Assembly (NCBI GenBank): GCA_034440575.1
Contig: JAOTOL010001455.1
Location: 62,001-126,000 of the forward strand
Origin: Imbricaverruca yamaguchii
Taxonomy: Eukaryota; Arthropoda; Thecostraca; Neoverrucidae
Reading direction: 5' to 3'
Length of the DNA: 64,000 bases
Shown: piece by piece, positions 39,301 to 47,169 of the stretch
Layout: the number at the start of each line of letters is the position of its first letter
How positions within the stretch are numbered: position 1 is the first letter of the stretch
The notes under the pieces: model-generated
The model's database searches: none
The model's input: the letters and a program-made list of their open reading frames with translations, nothing else
What the model was told of the DNA's origin: nothing
Program-made: the position numbers and the translations under genes

Positions 39301-42300
39301 AGTCGCTTAATAAGTTGCCTGGATATCTGACGCATGAAAGAAAGGTTCACTTTACGTCGCTTGTTCGTTCCATTTTCAATCAGTAGATCTATCGGCGTAT
39401 AATGCTAATATTTTCACTTTTGAAAGCTGGAACATCTTCAAAATTCCTCGTCCGTTTACATCGAAGACCAATTAAATCATTCTGAGACATTTGATATCTT
39501 ATTGTTATGACAAATAGACCAGGCGAAATCGGCATCATGCTCCGTTCCACTACAACCGAAGGAGACGGGCATACAGCGACGTCACCTTTTGTACGAGCGG
39601 CCACATTTTTTGTACGAACTATCATTTTATAACTGTACTACTTGTCTACATGCTCGACAGAAAACCCGACATGAAATCCTTTTTGCTGCTGAGCACTGGC
39701 ATTGCTGACCTGTGTTTCAACTTCGCCACAATGTAACCGTGGCGGGCCTCTTCACCAATTACCTTCAAAGACGCCTCGGTCACCACTTTCGCCATCCGTT
39801 CCACCGTCTGACTGTGCACGGGGTATGACGGTACTTCGAGAGGACTCGCGATGATGTCTAGTAAGTCATCATCGGACAGTTGTTGCGTCAAGGGCGGCTC
39901 GGTTATCGCCTCATTACACCAATCAATCAGCTCAATGATGCTGTTTACCCCCATATTCACTTTTGGAAGCTTGAACTTCCGCACTTCGTCAGTATCACTA
40001 TCGACTTGAGTTCTGCGACACTGCTGGATTTGAGTAACCGCCCTTTCCCGTGTGGCTTGATCTTGGCCCGCTGCCATTGCTAGCAGTACTGCCTCAGGGT
40101 GACACCAGTAGCTGTTGCGCTGTATTACCGGCTGCACCATGGCCGCTATCTCAGGTCGCAAATCTTTGAGAAGTTGCACGCTGTGCAGCGCATTGCCAGG
40201 ACCGTCAGAACATTTCCAGTTCTTCTTGATGCAGAACCACATGGGAGTATAGTGGCACACGATGAACTCCGCTAGCATTCTCAGACTGTCTGATGGCTGT
40301 TCGGTTGATATGTAGAGCCGGAGAATTCGCGCCGCCAGTCAGCCACCAGCCAACTCATATGCCACGGCGTTCAGGTCCTGAAAAATGGCCTCCGCTTTCC
40401 CAGTCTCTGGGGTAAAATGTCCTAAATATGCACTGTCTGGCTCGGATACAACCACAATGTGCTCTTCCGTCTTCTTTGAACTGGCTGTCGTAAGCGTGTC
40501 GTCTTTTCTACCGTCGAAGTAGAGACCAGATACACGACCTGCATGATCCTCATGGCTCTGGGCTACTACCTCTCTTCTAATCCGATCCCTTGCTCGCCAT
40601 ACTTTTTTGCTATCCACTATGCAGTCCATATCGTCAGAAGTGATCCGACCAATGTCCACTTTGAAACCGTTTATGATCGCAACACACGCACGATTAGACA
40701 CTCCGTACCGATCTGCTGCTAGAGCCGTATTTAGCAGTTCGTCTGTGTTACTGTTCACCATATACTCTGACTCATTGACTACAGATGTGAGCGATGATGA
40801 ATCTGTGGCGGAATCTTGGTCTGAATTAGAATCTAGCTGGGCCATTCCAGAAGGTCCCGGTTGTGGTGATGTGACTCTCTCGGCGGTCAGACGCCTCCCT
40901 TCGTCCATGGCGCGTCGACGAGTGGTTTCACGGATATCTGCGGTGCCGATTTGCATTTGGCGAGGTCCTCTCTGGTCTTGGACAAAGGGAAACTCCGTTC
41001 GTGGCACTCTGTCGGCCATCGCACATTTGCAGCTATCGATATCAGCACATTTGCAGCGGGCTATATCAAACAATTTTCCAAACCACTCGTCACCGGACGG
41101 ACGTACACCTGGTGATGCCGACTTCTTTCCAGCAGTTTTCATGTATCGCAAGTAGCGATCGCGGCATTCTCGAACCATATGTTCGACTCAGGCCCTCCCA
41201 ACAATTGGTATTCCTTCGCAGCACCACATTTTCATCACACTTTCCGCGACAAACTTTATATGGGGTGCTAGCCTCTCTTTCAACCTTTTGTTCGCAACGC
41301 ATGAGTCTCTATTCACTTTACTCAAGTAATTCAGAACGTAAATTCTCGTGGGCAGTCGGTTTGTTTTTAGTTCAGAAGGAACCAAAAGCCCTTATTTAGT
41401 ATAAATTGCGTTTTAACCAAAAAAGCAATTTATTCGAATGATGATTCATACCACTGTGAAAGGTGGAGCACAGACAAAGGAAAGTGGAGCGATCAGTCCT
41501 TCAGTGAAGTTTAATCTTTACAATCAGATATATCCCAGCTCCCCTGATCTGTTTTTGAATTACCAGAATCCATTCATAAGTCATCCAGAGCACCGACTGC
41601 CGCCTTTTTCGTCACAGCGCCGCGGCCGACGCGTGGTGTTAGATGCCAATCGCAACGGAGCGCCATCACTGGAGACTTCAACGCCGGGCGCCCGGCAATT
41701 TATTTCTTTATCGGCCTGTCGCATATTTTGTTTATTGTTTGATTTCGATTTGGTTTCGACCACAGGGTTTTTTTAAAAAGTGATCTGTACGATAATTTCA
41801 CTAAGCATAAGAAAAACCGTTCAGGCGACACACCCTAATGCACATGCATACTTTCGAAGAGATGAGCCTGATTTCGTGCTTCGTGTGTGTTCTCACTAAA
41901 TAGTAGTTGAAATATGAGGCAGTTGTGTGGGTCAGTGTTCATTGTTCAGTATTTGTGACATTCTCCGTGGCATATCCACACATTTGTACTCTTGTAATGT
42001 GGAATGCACTTCCTGGGATCTCTATGATCGCGACAGTTCATCCATCACCGGTCGAACCACTTCCTCTCCCTCCCTCGATCAGCACCCACTTTTCAGTCCC
42101 TCAGCATTTCTAGGAAGATTATACAACTGGTTGCCAGCCACGCAATTGTCAATGGAATTCCTTCACTCGAAATCGAAATTGCTTAGAATTTCGATAGCAC
42201 AAGAAAACTCGACTCGAGCGACCATCAGTGTCAGCATCATTTTTCAATTGGAAAAATAAATATTGGACTCTGCTTCGGAATTATATTTCTAAAATGCTTG

Positions 42301-45300
42301 GCTTTAGCCGCAACTTAATTTCGTTGGAGGTAGCTTCGGCTTCGCGAGCCCACATACTTTGCAATTGGCTTCAGCTACGTAGCTGTTTCTGTGTCGGCTT
42401 TGGCTTCGGTTTCGTGGCTTTCTTAACCAATGGTTTCGGCTTCGTTATATTTTCATTTGTTACCTTAGGCGTCGGCTTCAGCTTTGGCTTCGTAACCGCA
42501 GTGTGGGTTTGGCTTCGGTTCGAAGCAAACAATTGGCCTCTCCCTCATGCCAGAAACGAACAATCCTAGTCCTCAAGTTTGTTATTGCAACATGAATATT
42601 CGAAAGAACAAGTCAAAGCTACGCTATTTACACCAGTATGTGTTGTATTGCATACCAGTCACTACAGATATTCTAGTCACATCCAGCTGTCTAGAAACGA
42701 CATACTGTATGGCATGGAAAATATATCTTATTTTCCTTGTCGCATTCGTCCTTTTTTAATCCGAAGCTCTAATCAATCTGCATGCTAAGTTGTGGATATG
42801 TTTCTTGTTCTTGCTCCTGTGATCGACATGTTGCGATGTTGCAAGTTATAAATTATTCGCGAAATATGTTGAAATATACCACTCTCCGAGAGGTGGACGG
42901 GTTAAGCAACATCACTTCCATAGCGAATTTTGACATCCTAGCACTCGTTTCGGAATCTCACACATATGAGATGAGATGAGTTGAGATGAGAAACCATTAT
43001 TACTGCACGGTGTTGAGATCACAACAGACATAAAAATGCACCGATGCATCATCGCACCAATGCAATGGTATTTAACATTAATGCTAAACACGAGCATTGA
43101 CGTGGTTATTGATGTTTAGGGGCGCACAGCATTGACGTGGTGATTGTTCGATGTTTCAATATTCCTGGCAGCATTGTCATTGTTGTTCTATACGCACAAT
43201 ACCGCTGTTATCCTTCGTACAGCAAAATTGATATGGCAGCAGATGCATGAACTGCCGCTCGGACTTGCGAGATCGCATACGAAATCAAGATGTTGATCAC
43301 CAAATGTAAATGATATGCTAACCTACAGCTTCCCTGAATACCAAATAAATCGTGCCAGTAATGTCTTATTAGTGTCAGCAGTGTCAAACTACGCAAATGA
43401 GGAGACCCATAATAGTTTATACATGATACAGCGATCACTTTTCTTTGTGTTTCTGTGTGCTTGGAATAACACGAGGACGACATATTCAGGGATAGTTCAA
43501 ACACTGATACGTGATAAAGTACAGGGTAATATCTGGAGCAAGCGGTGAAGTGTTGATTTAACAGTACGTTCACTGGTATCGATTATTATGAAGAACATTT
43601 GAAAGGAGGAAGCGACCGAGGCAGGCAAGATAGTCAGTGCCTCGTAAGTAAGCCCCTGGACTGTTCTCTCCGCTGACGCATGCTCAACTACACCTAGACA
43701 TTTAATTACTGACATATGCATCGTAATATCCGAATTTTCTTTCAACTACATAGCTTTTTTGTAGGGTCATGCAGCACTCACTGCTGCCCCTAGGCATGGT
43801 GAATCTTGGTACACCAAGATAACAAATTCGCACTGAGCAGTCTCCATAGCAACGCATTACACCGCACTTCACCATAGAGGGTGCTTACGGGGTGGTCATT
43901 CTTTGACAGTTGGCATAGCAGCGCGCCACCATCCCGTGAACACGGCGACGCCGGCGTGAGTCGCCACAGCGGAGGGCCGCAGCGGCGCCTGTCGTCCGCC
44001 GACATGGGCCACGACACTGCGTCACGGTACCGGGCACTGGAGATGGCCTACACCCACCCGCCCACCGTACACCCGTGTGAGCCGGCGGCGTCAGCGACAC
44101 ACCCGCCGGGCATCTCACGTCCGCCGGGCGTCTCACGTCCGCCGGGCGGCTCACGTCCGCCGGGCGTCTCACGTCCGCCGGGCGTCTCACGTCCGCCGGC
44201 GCCGACCAGGGCTGAGCAAGGCCGTACAACACTGCTGGCCGACGATCCGACCACGGCCCACCCGTGGCCCGCCGGCCGGAGCCGCACGGTCACCGCCGAC
44301 CAGAGCGACACCACCCCGTCGGACATGCCGTGCTCCGACAGCGGGGCAGCCGGCCGGCCGGTGGCGTCCCGGCTGCAGCAGCTGGCGGCGGCCGTGCGCG
44401 GCGGCCGCCGCCAGCCGGCCGTGCAGGGCGCCGATCTGGACTGCGCGCTCAGCACCAACCGCCACCCGCTGCACGAGCAGGCCCGCCAGCTGGTGGCGCG
44501 CCTCAAGGCCGACTGCCAGCTACTGCAGCTGCCGGACGGCGCGCGACCGCGCTCGTCCAGCACGGGCTCGGCGCTGGGCTTGGTTCGCCACCAGAGGCCG
44601 CTCGACTCGGTCTTGGGCGAAGAGTACGAGCGCGCCCGACGTCGGCGCATCTTCTCTATGCTCTATAAGTGATGGAGATTGTCGCTCACCACCGCTCGCG
44701 ATGTGCACGGAAAACGTGAGCGGACCTGCCGCAACTATTATTGATAACCTCTGCTCCCAAACTCAGCAAAGAATGGTCAACATTTGCGGCAGAGTAAACA
44801 TGTGTAGATAAAAAATAAACACATGGCATTACGAAGCTAATGTGTACCCTACCGTACCAATGTCGTTGCAAAGCGCACAGAACATGTGTTCACAATTTGG
44901 TATGTTTTGGTACACGATGGCAACCGGATGTGCTCTTTGCTACCTTTCTCAATTACCTGCTATATGGAGCAAGTTGGTGGCCTGGATCAGGACTATTGGG
45001 CCCATATGGAAGAAGTTTGTGGCTGTGGTTAGGGCTGCATCTACCTGCATCAGCCAAGTTCCATGCTTTAGCCACTAATAAACATTTATTCGTGATTTGA
45101 AACATATCTATCAGAAATGAAATCAAGGACAATTTGTACGTGCAGAAAAAAACACGAACCATGAATGTAAAATTACCATAAATTAGCCTTTTCTTGTCAA
45201 AATACTAATTGGCAGTATAAATATGTAGTAGACAATAAAGCAGCAACCACCAGGTATATTACACTGACCAAATAATGCTGCTAAATTAACATTAGAGTTC

Positions 45301-46150
45301 ATCATGTGCATAATGCAATATATTATTCATGGTGCAATGGCAAAGTAATACAAATATTTTGTTAACCCGATGTGAGCGAGATGGCGGTGGATATGACTGA
45401 ACTATTGGGATGAGGAAGGCGACTGGTATCAGTATGACAGCCTGCATCAAACAAGACCTGTGCTGAGCCATTGGCACTGGGTTAGATGGAGCTGATTTAA
45501 ATGCTGCATCAGATATTGAGAAGAGGCATTCACATATCAATCATTTCACCTACTGCATTAGATTATCAGATTCCACCAATCATCATACCCATAAACTGCA
45601 CCTTGAGGTACATGCAGTACCAGCAGGAAGCCGAGGTACATCCAAGTAGGAACAGAGGTAGAACCTCTGTTCGCAAAGTAAAACATTACCTACCCATGCA
45701 AGTCATGCAGATTATACGGGATTCCATCATGACTAAGGAAACTGCAGCATGTGAGTAGGAAATAAATTATATCAGCTTCGCACGATCGTTTTCACACAAA
45801 TCCCATCTCCACACTTTGCTCTCAGGAAACATGTCTGACGCGCGGTGTGCTGCTGGTGTGCGACTCACAACACCACGCGCTCCCGTGCCCACAGCCAGCC
45901 GGGGCCCACTTACTATGCGCAGCCGCGACACCTCGCCGTAGGAGAGCACAGCCAGTATTTTCTCCAGTATCTCGACGGGCAGGTCGAGGATGTGCAGCTG
46001 GGCGGTGCGGCGCGGCGGCAGCGGCTTCTGGAAGGTGGAGAGGCTCGGCTGGGAACTGCTGCCCTGCGAGGAGCACTCGAAGCAGCCGTTTCCGTCACCC
46101 TTGCCGAGCGGACACGCGCCGCCCGCGTGCGACAGCCTAGTCAGCACCAT
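14983..46150 (-). CDS. FBXO28: F-box only protein 28 (seven-exon gene, spliced)
   Basis: Seven collinear minus-strand exons (46150-45914, 36666-36565, 34753-34607, 33551-33371, 27766-27619, 25840-25684, 15375-14983) join in phase to 1,365 nt, 454 residues plus TAG; human FBXO28 is shorter, near 370. An F-box (LPVEILEKILAVLSYGEVS, from about residue 57) runs from exon 1 into exon 2. The motif PRRESLRRKH and the block DLSTMASEYF follow, matching the family's PRRESERRNH and DISSMAMEYF. A coiled coil spans roughly 255-340 and a basic tail (KPRKRAKN) resembles the nuclear tail of vertebrate FBXO28. Known for the family: substrate receptor of an SCF (SKP1-CUL1-F-box) E3 ubiquitin ligase, mostly nuclear. 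Six introns, about 1.1 to 10.3 kb, are full of repeats. Exon phases agree at every junction, which is strong internal support. The exon 5 donor and the 5' UTR are the least certain parts. Confidence 0.88.
15385..16270. repeat. 47-bp minisatellite against the FBXO28 exon 7 acceptor
   Basis: About 18 copies of a unit holding GTGGACAGAGCAGGTCAACT and CACACCAGCGCCCATCAGAG, some with an extra CAACTTGCATGTCACRCGAG. The last unit ends about 10 nt from the splice acceptor. Long open frames here are repeat artefacts. Confidence 0.92.
16271..16987. other. intron 6 sequence with one perfect hairpin
   Basis: 16702-16726 has 10-bp arms (ACGCAAACCC) and a 5-nt loop. Otherwise no gene; 16855-16920 has degraded units of the next array. 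Confidence 0.5.
16988..17150. repeat. 31-bp minisatellite
   Basis: Five units starting at 16988, 17019, 17050, 17081 and 17112, CAGGTCTCAGGCCACCG-like, ending TGTGTCT. Confidence 0.8.
17151..18900. other. GC/CpG-rich block (to 17720) then unassigned intron sequence
   Basis: Overlapping open frames on both strands of the GC-rich part show no recognisable protein. 17950-18860 is C-rich with no motif I can name. Confidence 0.35.
18940..19640. repeat. AGGTCA/TGACCT-rich segment
   Basis: More than a dozen AGGTCA or TGACCT words, including the perfect 20-bp palindrome AGGTCATGAATTCATGACCT (19132-19151) and TCAAGGTCA. The style resembles the foldback element at 2.2-3.9 kb (TGACCT words at 2853-2896) and 29015-29040, so it is probably transposon-derived. 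Confidence 0.5.
19736..19800. repeat. G-run hairpin and TTAA edge
   Basis: GGGGGCAGATATCTGCCCCC (19751-19770) is a perfect palindrome, followed by GTGCGCGGGTTAA, like the right edge of the foldback element (GGCGCGGGTTAA). Possibly the end of a second family member. Confidence 0.45.
20026..20300 (-). mobile_element. CR1-like LINE 3' end, minus strand
   Basis: The minus strand encodes FKSSIDNHYKNR, then GGLIDRFGGQLVQCTECNQE and LWLIVALIFYVF, nearly the same as 48440-48640. It abuts a segment (19998-20100) shared with 11818-12000. Confidence 0.6.
20301..21169. other. AT-rich intron sequence, nothing recognised
   Basis: No motif, repeat or splice-bounded frame that I can support. Confidence 0.4.
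21198..22985. repeat. 1.8-kb minisatellite, 36-bp unit
   Basis: Nearly fifty units of CTGCCACTGCCACACCACCA plus CAGAGGTGCTGCTCGG, degenerate before 21335 and in the middle (22130-22320). Because 36 is a multiple of three, frames over 550 codons stay open. Composition and periodicity show they are artefacts. Confidence 0.95.
22986..24344. other. unassigned; one open frame behind a TATA-like box
   Basis: CTATAAAATA at 23711 lies about 55 nt before ATG 23767, which opens a 101-codon frame without recognisable motif. It may belong to a degraded element together with the YIG fragment at 24.4 kb. Confidence 0.3.
24430..24645 (+). mobile_element. possible Penelope-like GIY-YIG endonuclease fragment
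   Basis: The plus-strand frame encodes QQISYIGETARRIRRWLLRY, then SSIQILSDHWN. YIGET with following arginines is the signature of the GIY-YIG nuclease at the C-terminus of Penelope-like elements. The frame stops shortly after. It is in the opposite orientation to the reverse transcriptase fragment at 12.5 kb, so it is a separate insertion. Confidence 0.45.
24646..25683. other. intron 6 sequence, nothing recognised
   Basis: No motif or repeat apart from short A runs. Confidence 0.4.
25684..25840 (-). CDS. FBXO28: FBXO28 exon 6 (coiled coil)
   Basis: 157 nt: one base, then 52 codons. The acceptor is TCCGGCAG|GAGTAC and the donor CTGCAG|GTACGA. It encodes STAQLANVKKEMRGYKSKV, then EDQSRMIAEYTARLDDHDKK and ARKFTTVLQ, a heptad-patterned helix. 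IAEYTARL matches vertebrate IGEQNARL. Confidence 0.85.
26340..26850. repeat. ~36-bp minisatellite in FBXO28 intron 5 (part 1)
   Basis: Units like CCACACCACTGTGACACGAG plus CACTGCTGAGATAGA, 35-37 bp, about 13 copies. 26851-27350 interrupts the array and contains a duplicated GATACTTCTTGGAGAAGGAT (27238 and 27283). Confidence 0.8.
27360..27592. repeat. ~36-bp minisatellite (part 2), running to the exon 5 donor
   Basis: The same unit family as 26340-26850 (CACCATTGTGACACCGGCAC and related). It ends within about 30 nt of the FBXO28 exon 5 donor. Confidence 0.75.
27619..27766 (-). CDS. FBXO28: FBXO28 exon 5
   Basis: 148 nt beginning with two bases of a split codon. It encodes a Ser/Gly stretch, an acidic run (DWDVWDDDDDY) and the start of the coiled coil (TLKKKIGRLSKQLKK). 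The acceptor is GTGGCAG|GC, preceded by a (GT)n run instead of a pyrimidine tract. I place the donor at AAGAA|GTGCGT, which fits the phase of exon 6. A GC donor 24 nt further (GGCAG|GCGTTT, exon end 27595) also fits in phase and would add 8 residues. Confidence 0.75.
27771..27786. repeat. (CA)n at the FBXO28 exon 5 acceptor
   Basis: Eight CA units starting four bases from the exon. On the gene strand it is a GT run where the pyrimidine tract should be. Confidence 0.85.
27796..29169. other. intron 4 sequence with a possible old element
   Basis: A 152-codon minus-strand frame (29106-28648) has no recognisable motif. Its flank (TGTATGACCTGACCTAGAAG, 29022) shares the TGACCT style of the segments at 2.9 and 19 kb, so I treat it as repeat-derived. 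Confidence 0.35.
29170..31840 (-). mobile_element. 5'-truncated LINE with reverse transcriptase and RNase H (I/Jockey-type)
   Basis: Reading the minus strand, reverse transcriptase starts without its endonuclease (truncated near 31840). It includes VIPVLKPGKN, VFFDLEGAYDTTW (motif A), VPQRGVLSVALF (motif B), LFVDDFAIW (catalytic FVDD) and HLGIQFDSRLTYKHHI. An RNase H region ends with CWVPSHTGVSGNERAD, and a Cys/His motif (CPRC...HVLFTCHYF) follows. At least four frame changes (near 31190, 30850, 30620 and before 29795) break it. The 3' UTR ends in a stem-loop (29193-29231) and short TAAC-type repeats in place of poly(A). It lies in FBXO28 intron 4. Confidence 0.85.
32171..32276 (+). mobile_element. 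SINE fragment (left arm of palindromic pair)
   Basis: B box GGGTTCGAGTCTCACC, then TACTCTTCGCCTGCGACCAA, GAGAGATTGGC and the tail TGTCGTAAAACCAATAACC. The A-box side is degraded. Confidence 0.6.
32307..32407 (-). mobile_element. SINE fragment (right arm of palindromic pair)
   Basis: Inverse copy of 32171-32276 with the same B box and tail. The two arms face tail to tail with about 30 bp between them. Confidence 0.6.
32568..32760. repeat. two tandem copies of a ~97-bp repeat
   Basis: TTGGTTCAAAGTACAAAATACGG (32568) and TTGGACCAAGGTACCAAATACGG (32662) start the copies; both contain CATTACTGGGAAGTAG and CTCTGGCA. 32761-33370 after it holds nothing recognisable. Confidence 0.75.
33371..33551 (-). 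CDS. FBXO28: FBXO28 exon 4
   Basis: 181 nt, 60 codons plus one base. The acceptor is CGGCAG|ATTCTG (phase 0) and the donor CCCCA|GTGAGT. It encodes ILDEVILIMAQLKTPSR, then ITDELFDLSTMASEYFKEHI and PDLLSFGPEEHINYP. It corresponds to vertebrate VIDEIYRVLRYV and LRDISSMAMEYFDEKI. The leftover base joins GC of exon 5 to make a serine codon. Confidence 0.87.
33605..34020. repeat. ~49-bp minisatellite next to FBXO28 exon 4
   Basis: About eight units with GACTAACCAGCTTCTCCCCT and CACCCTACGT. It starts about 55 nt from the exon 4 acceptor. 34021-34606 after it holds nothing recognisable. Confidence 0.75.
34607..34753 (-). CDS. FBXO28: FBXO28 exon 3
   Basis: 49 codons, phase 0 at both ends; acceptor CCGCAG|ATGCCA, donor GGCGAG|GTGAGC. 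It encodes MPRRESLRRKHPLVTHCDI, then a helix with RLTLLQMTFGKHM and ends CFFAGE. The vertebrate equivalents are PRRESERRNHSLARHADI, RLSLLNMTFMKYV and CCFIPGK. This is one of the best conserved parts of the family. Confidence 0.87.
34880..35290. repeat. degenerate minisatellite next to FBXO28 exon 3
   Basis: Reiterated CAGAACCTCACCACC and CTCGAGACCCTCA words, period roughly 30 bp, fading towards the exon 3 acceptor. 35291-36169 shows no gene. Confidence 0.6.
36170..36564. repeat. ~27-bp minisatellite starting at the FBXO28 exon 2 donor
   Basis: About 14 units. On the gene strand each reads like GTGAGAGGTTGACGGCCAAT plus GCTCG. The first unit is the intron start itself (GTAAGAGGCTGACGGCCAAT). 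Interrupted by an A-rich stretch near 36445-36470. Confidence 0.85.
36565..36666 (-). CDS. FBXO28: FBXO28 exon 2 (end of F-box)
   Basis: 102 nt, 34 codons, phase 0 at both ends. The acceptor is TTTCAG|GTATGC and the donor GCTCAG|GTAAGA. It encodes VCQKFNLVAGNMLTKSF and ends AIKAQ. This aligns residue for residue in length with the vertebrate segment that begins VCKRMDLV and ends VKAQ. It supplies the part of the F-box missing between exons 1 and 3. A minisatellite starts at the donor. Confidence 0.85.
36667..37184. other. intron 1 sequence, nothing recognised
   Basis: No coding or repeat structure seen. Confidence 0.4.
37185..37640. repeat. 56-bp minisatellite in FBXO28 intron 1
   Basis: About eight units, AGATGTTCTCGCCGTAAGCG then GTACACAGGGTGGCACATCA, period 56 bp (for example 37213 to 37269). 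Confidence 0.9.
37641..38926. other. intron 1 sequence with a short duplication
   Basis: TTCACTGCAGATATC recurs at 38463 after 38427, with GTTCACGTTCATGATTA nearby; CTGCAGATATCTGCAG (38468-38483) is palindromic. No gene. Confidence 0.4.
38931..39235 (+). repeat. left terminal inverted repeat of the 2.9-kb transposon
   Basis: Pairs with 41535-41839. Shared blocks include GCTTAGTGAAATTATCGT, GTGGTCGAAACCAAATCGAA, CAAAATATGCGACAGGCCGA and GTCTCCAGTGATGGCGCTCC. Confidence 0.85.
39646..41385 (-). pseudogene. transposon protein with two in-frame TGA codons
   Basis: From ATG at 41385 to the stop at 39646 the frame is continuous for 580 codons except for two TGAs: at 41188 (after GIPIVGRA, before VEHMVREC) and at 40339 (after YELAGG, before LAARILRLY). 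There are no frameshifts. Visible features are an N-terminal helical region, a cysteine motif CKCADIDSCKC (near 41060-41020), a Ser/Asp-rich linker with PQPGPSG, and conserved-looking blocks GLYFDGRKDDTL and EEHIVVVSEPDSAYLGHF. It resembles uncharacterised proteins that I believe are repeated in several arthropod genomes (cc8K15.2-like), but that is from memory and unverified. It is probably the element's transposase, recently inactivated by two point changes. Confidence 0.7.
41535..41839 (-). repeat. right terminal inverted repeat of the 2.9-kb transposon
   Basis: The reverse complement matches the left repeat block by block. It ends GACACACCCTAAT before the GCAC duplication. Confidence 0.85.
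42300..42540. repeat. degenerate GGCTTC hexamer repeat
   Basis: Scattered GGCTTCGG/GGCTTTGG words over 240 bp. It resembles the subterminal hexamers of the MITE at 59.2 kb in style, but I found no matching ends. 41844-42299 and 42541-43909 hold no gene that I can support. Confidence 0.5.
43910..44672 (+). CDS. putative 3'-terminal coding exon of an unidentified gene inside FBXO28 intron 1
   Basis: A GC-rich frame without stops runs from a possible acceptor (CTTTGACAG, AG at 43908-43909) to TGA at 44670-44672; the first in-frame ATG is at 44004. The protein has an in-frame six-residue repeat (PPGVSR, 44104-44199). A helical, basic C-terminal half follows (SRLQQLAAAVRGG, HPLHEQARQLVARLKAD) and ends YERARRRRIFSMLYK. 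AATAAA follows 142 nt after the stop. GC-rich third positions and a charged, repeat-free C-terminal half suggest real coding. It is antisense to FBXO28. I do not recognise the protein and see no upstream exon. It could instead be an intronless gene or a chance GC-rich frame. Confidence 0.45.
44104..44199. repeat. 18-bp in-frame repeat inside the intron-1 coding exon
   Basis: Five to six copies of CCGCCGGGCGTCTCACGT, encoding PPGVSR. Confidence 0.85.
44814..44819 (+). terminator. candidate poly(A) signal after the intron-1 plus-strand exon
   Basis: AATAAA lies 142 nt after the TGA at 44672, in AT-rich DNA, at a typical 3' UTR distance. Confidence 0.35.
44820..45913. other. intron 1 sequence near exon 1, nothing firmly recognised
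   Basis: A 72-codon frame from ATG near 44860 ends at 45078, where AATAAA overlaps the stop. No motif. Confidence 0.3.
45914..46150 (-). CDS. FBXO28: FBXO28 exon 1 (start codon and first part of F-box)
   Basis: 79 codons. ATG at 46150-46148 is preceded in frame by TGA at 46159-46157, so this is the likely start. A possible acceptor (TTGCAG) lies a little upstream, allowing a 5' UTR exon. The N-terminus is Gly/Ser-rich (residues 10-40). The F-box helix LPVEILEKILAVLSYGEVS ends at RLRI. The donor is ATA|GTAAGT, phase 0. Confidence 0.82.
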
Positions 46151-46296
46151 CACCACTCACTGCAGCGCACCTGCAACAGGCACAACTGACGTCACACCCG
46201 TGTGGCATGATGTCACGCCCACAGGGTGCAGTCTTGACAACACATATATTTTATCAGATGCATTTTAAAGAGAGAAAAGGAATGGAAATGTCCCAT

Positions 46297-46467
46297 TGGA
46301 ACTCTGTCTCTCTCTGTCTCTCCGTCTCTCCGTCTCTCCGTCTCTCCGTCTCTCCGTCTCTCCGTCTCTCCGTCTCTCCGTCTCTCCGTCTCTCCGTCTC
46401 TCCGTCTCTCCGTCTCTCCGTCTCTCCGTCTCTCCGTCTCTCCGTCTCTCCGTCTCTCCGTCTCTCC

Positions 46468-46553
<86 letters not shown>
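46297..46553. repeat. (CCGTCTCT)n-(CT)n microsatellite upstream of FBXO28
   Basis: About 18 octamers (46321-46468) followed by a CT run to 46551. It lies about 150 bp upstream of the FBXO28 start codon. Confidence 0.95.
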
Positions 46554-46554
<1 letters not shown>

Positions 46555-46556
46555 CT

Positions 46557-47095
46557 CAGCTTGGAACAGGGCACTCAGAATACTGATTCATTAATAGAAG
46601 CACAAGATGTAAGAGCAAGAAACTCATGAAAAATCTGTACTTAGCATATGTGTGAACCCTCTTGGAATATTCTGTACAAGCGTGGAACCCCTACGTAGAG
46701 AAATAGATTACATCACAAAAAGTGCAGCACAAAGCCACTAGATTCATCAGTGGAAAGGGTAACTTAGAATATGGAGAAAGGCATTTAACATTAGATATGT
46801 ACTCACTCAAGTATAGGAGATTAAGGGAGTACATGATTGAAATGTACAAAATTGTTAATGGGCTAGATTAGGTCAATTTGAATGATGCCCTTTGGTTTAG
46901 AGTATCACATAGGGGTCATCAATTCATGCTAGATGAGTTGAGGTGTATGACAGTTAGCTGATAACAGGTCTTCAGTCAAAGGGTTGTTGCCTGGTGGAAT
47001 AGGCTAACTCATCTCAAATAACCACAAAAGTTGGTTATTTCAGATGTGAGGTCAGAGTGCCAAGTTTTGGAAATTTATATGCCCCAACTCATCTA
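46557..47095 (+). mobile_element. CR1-like LINE, decayed 3' part (copy 1)
   Basis: Shares long stretches with 47590-48060: TTGGAACAGGGC, the AGCCACTAGA block, and GTATAGGAGATTAAGGG. It carries many stops. It starts right after the (CT)n microsatellite. Confidence 0.6.
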
Positions 47096-47169
47096 CCACC
47101 AATCATTTCCAGTTATAGTAACAAAGGAAATTTTTTTTAGTAAAAAAGGAAAATTCAGAGGAGTTTTAT

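Larger units (their letters stand above)
38931..41839 (-). mobile_element. DNA transposon with ~300-bp terminal inverted repeats and 4-bp target duplication
   Basis: The ends read ATTAGGGTGTGTC and GACACACCCTAAT and are flanked by GCAC on both sides (38927-38930 and 41840-41843). The inverted repeats run from 38931 to about 39235 and from about 41535 to 41839. They agree closely over most of their length, apart from indels in the outer 60 bp. The 2.9-kb element carries one long minus-strand reading frame (39646-41385). It lies in FBXO28 intron 1, same strand as the gene. I do not assign a superfamily. Confidence 0.85.

Noticed and set aside
44840..45080. 72-codon small protein gene with AATAAA at its stop
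   Set aside because: Overlapping frames are equally open, no homology that I recognise, and AATAAA is common in AT-rich DNA.
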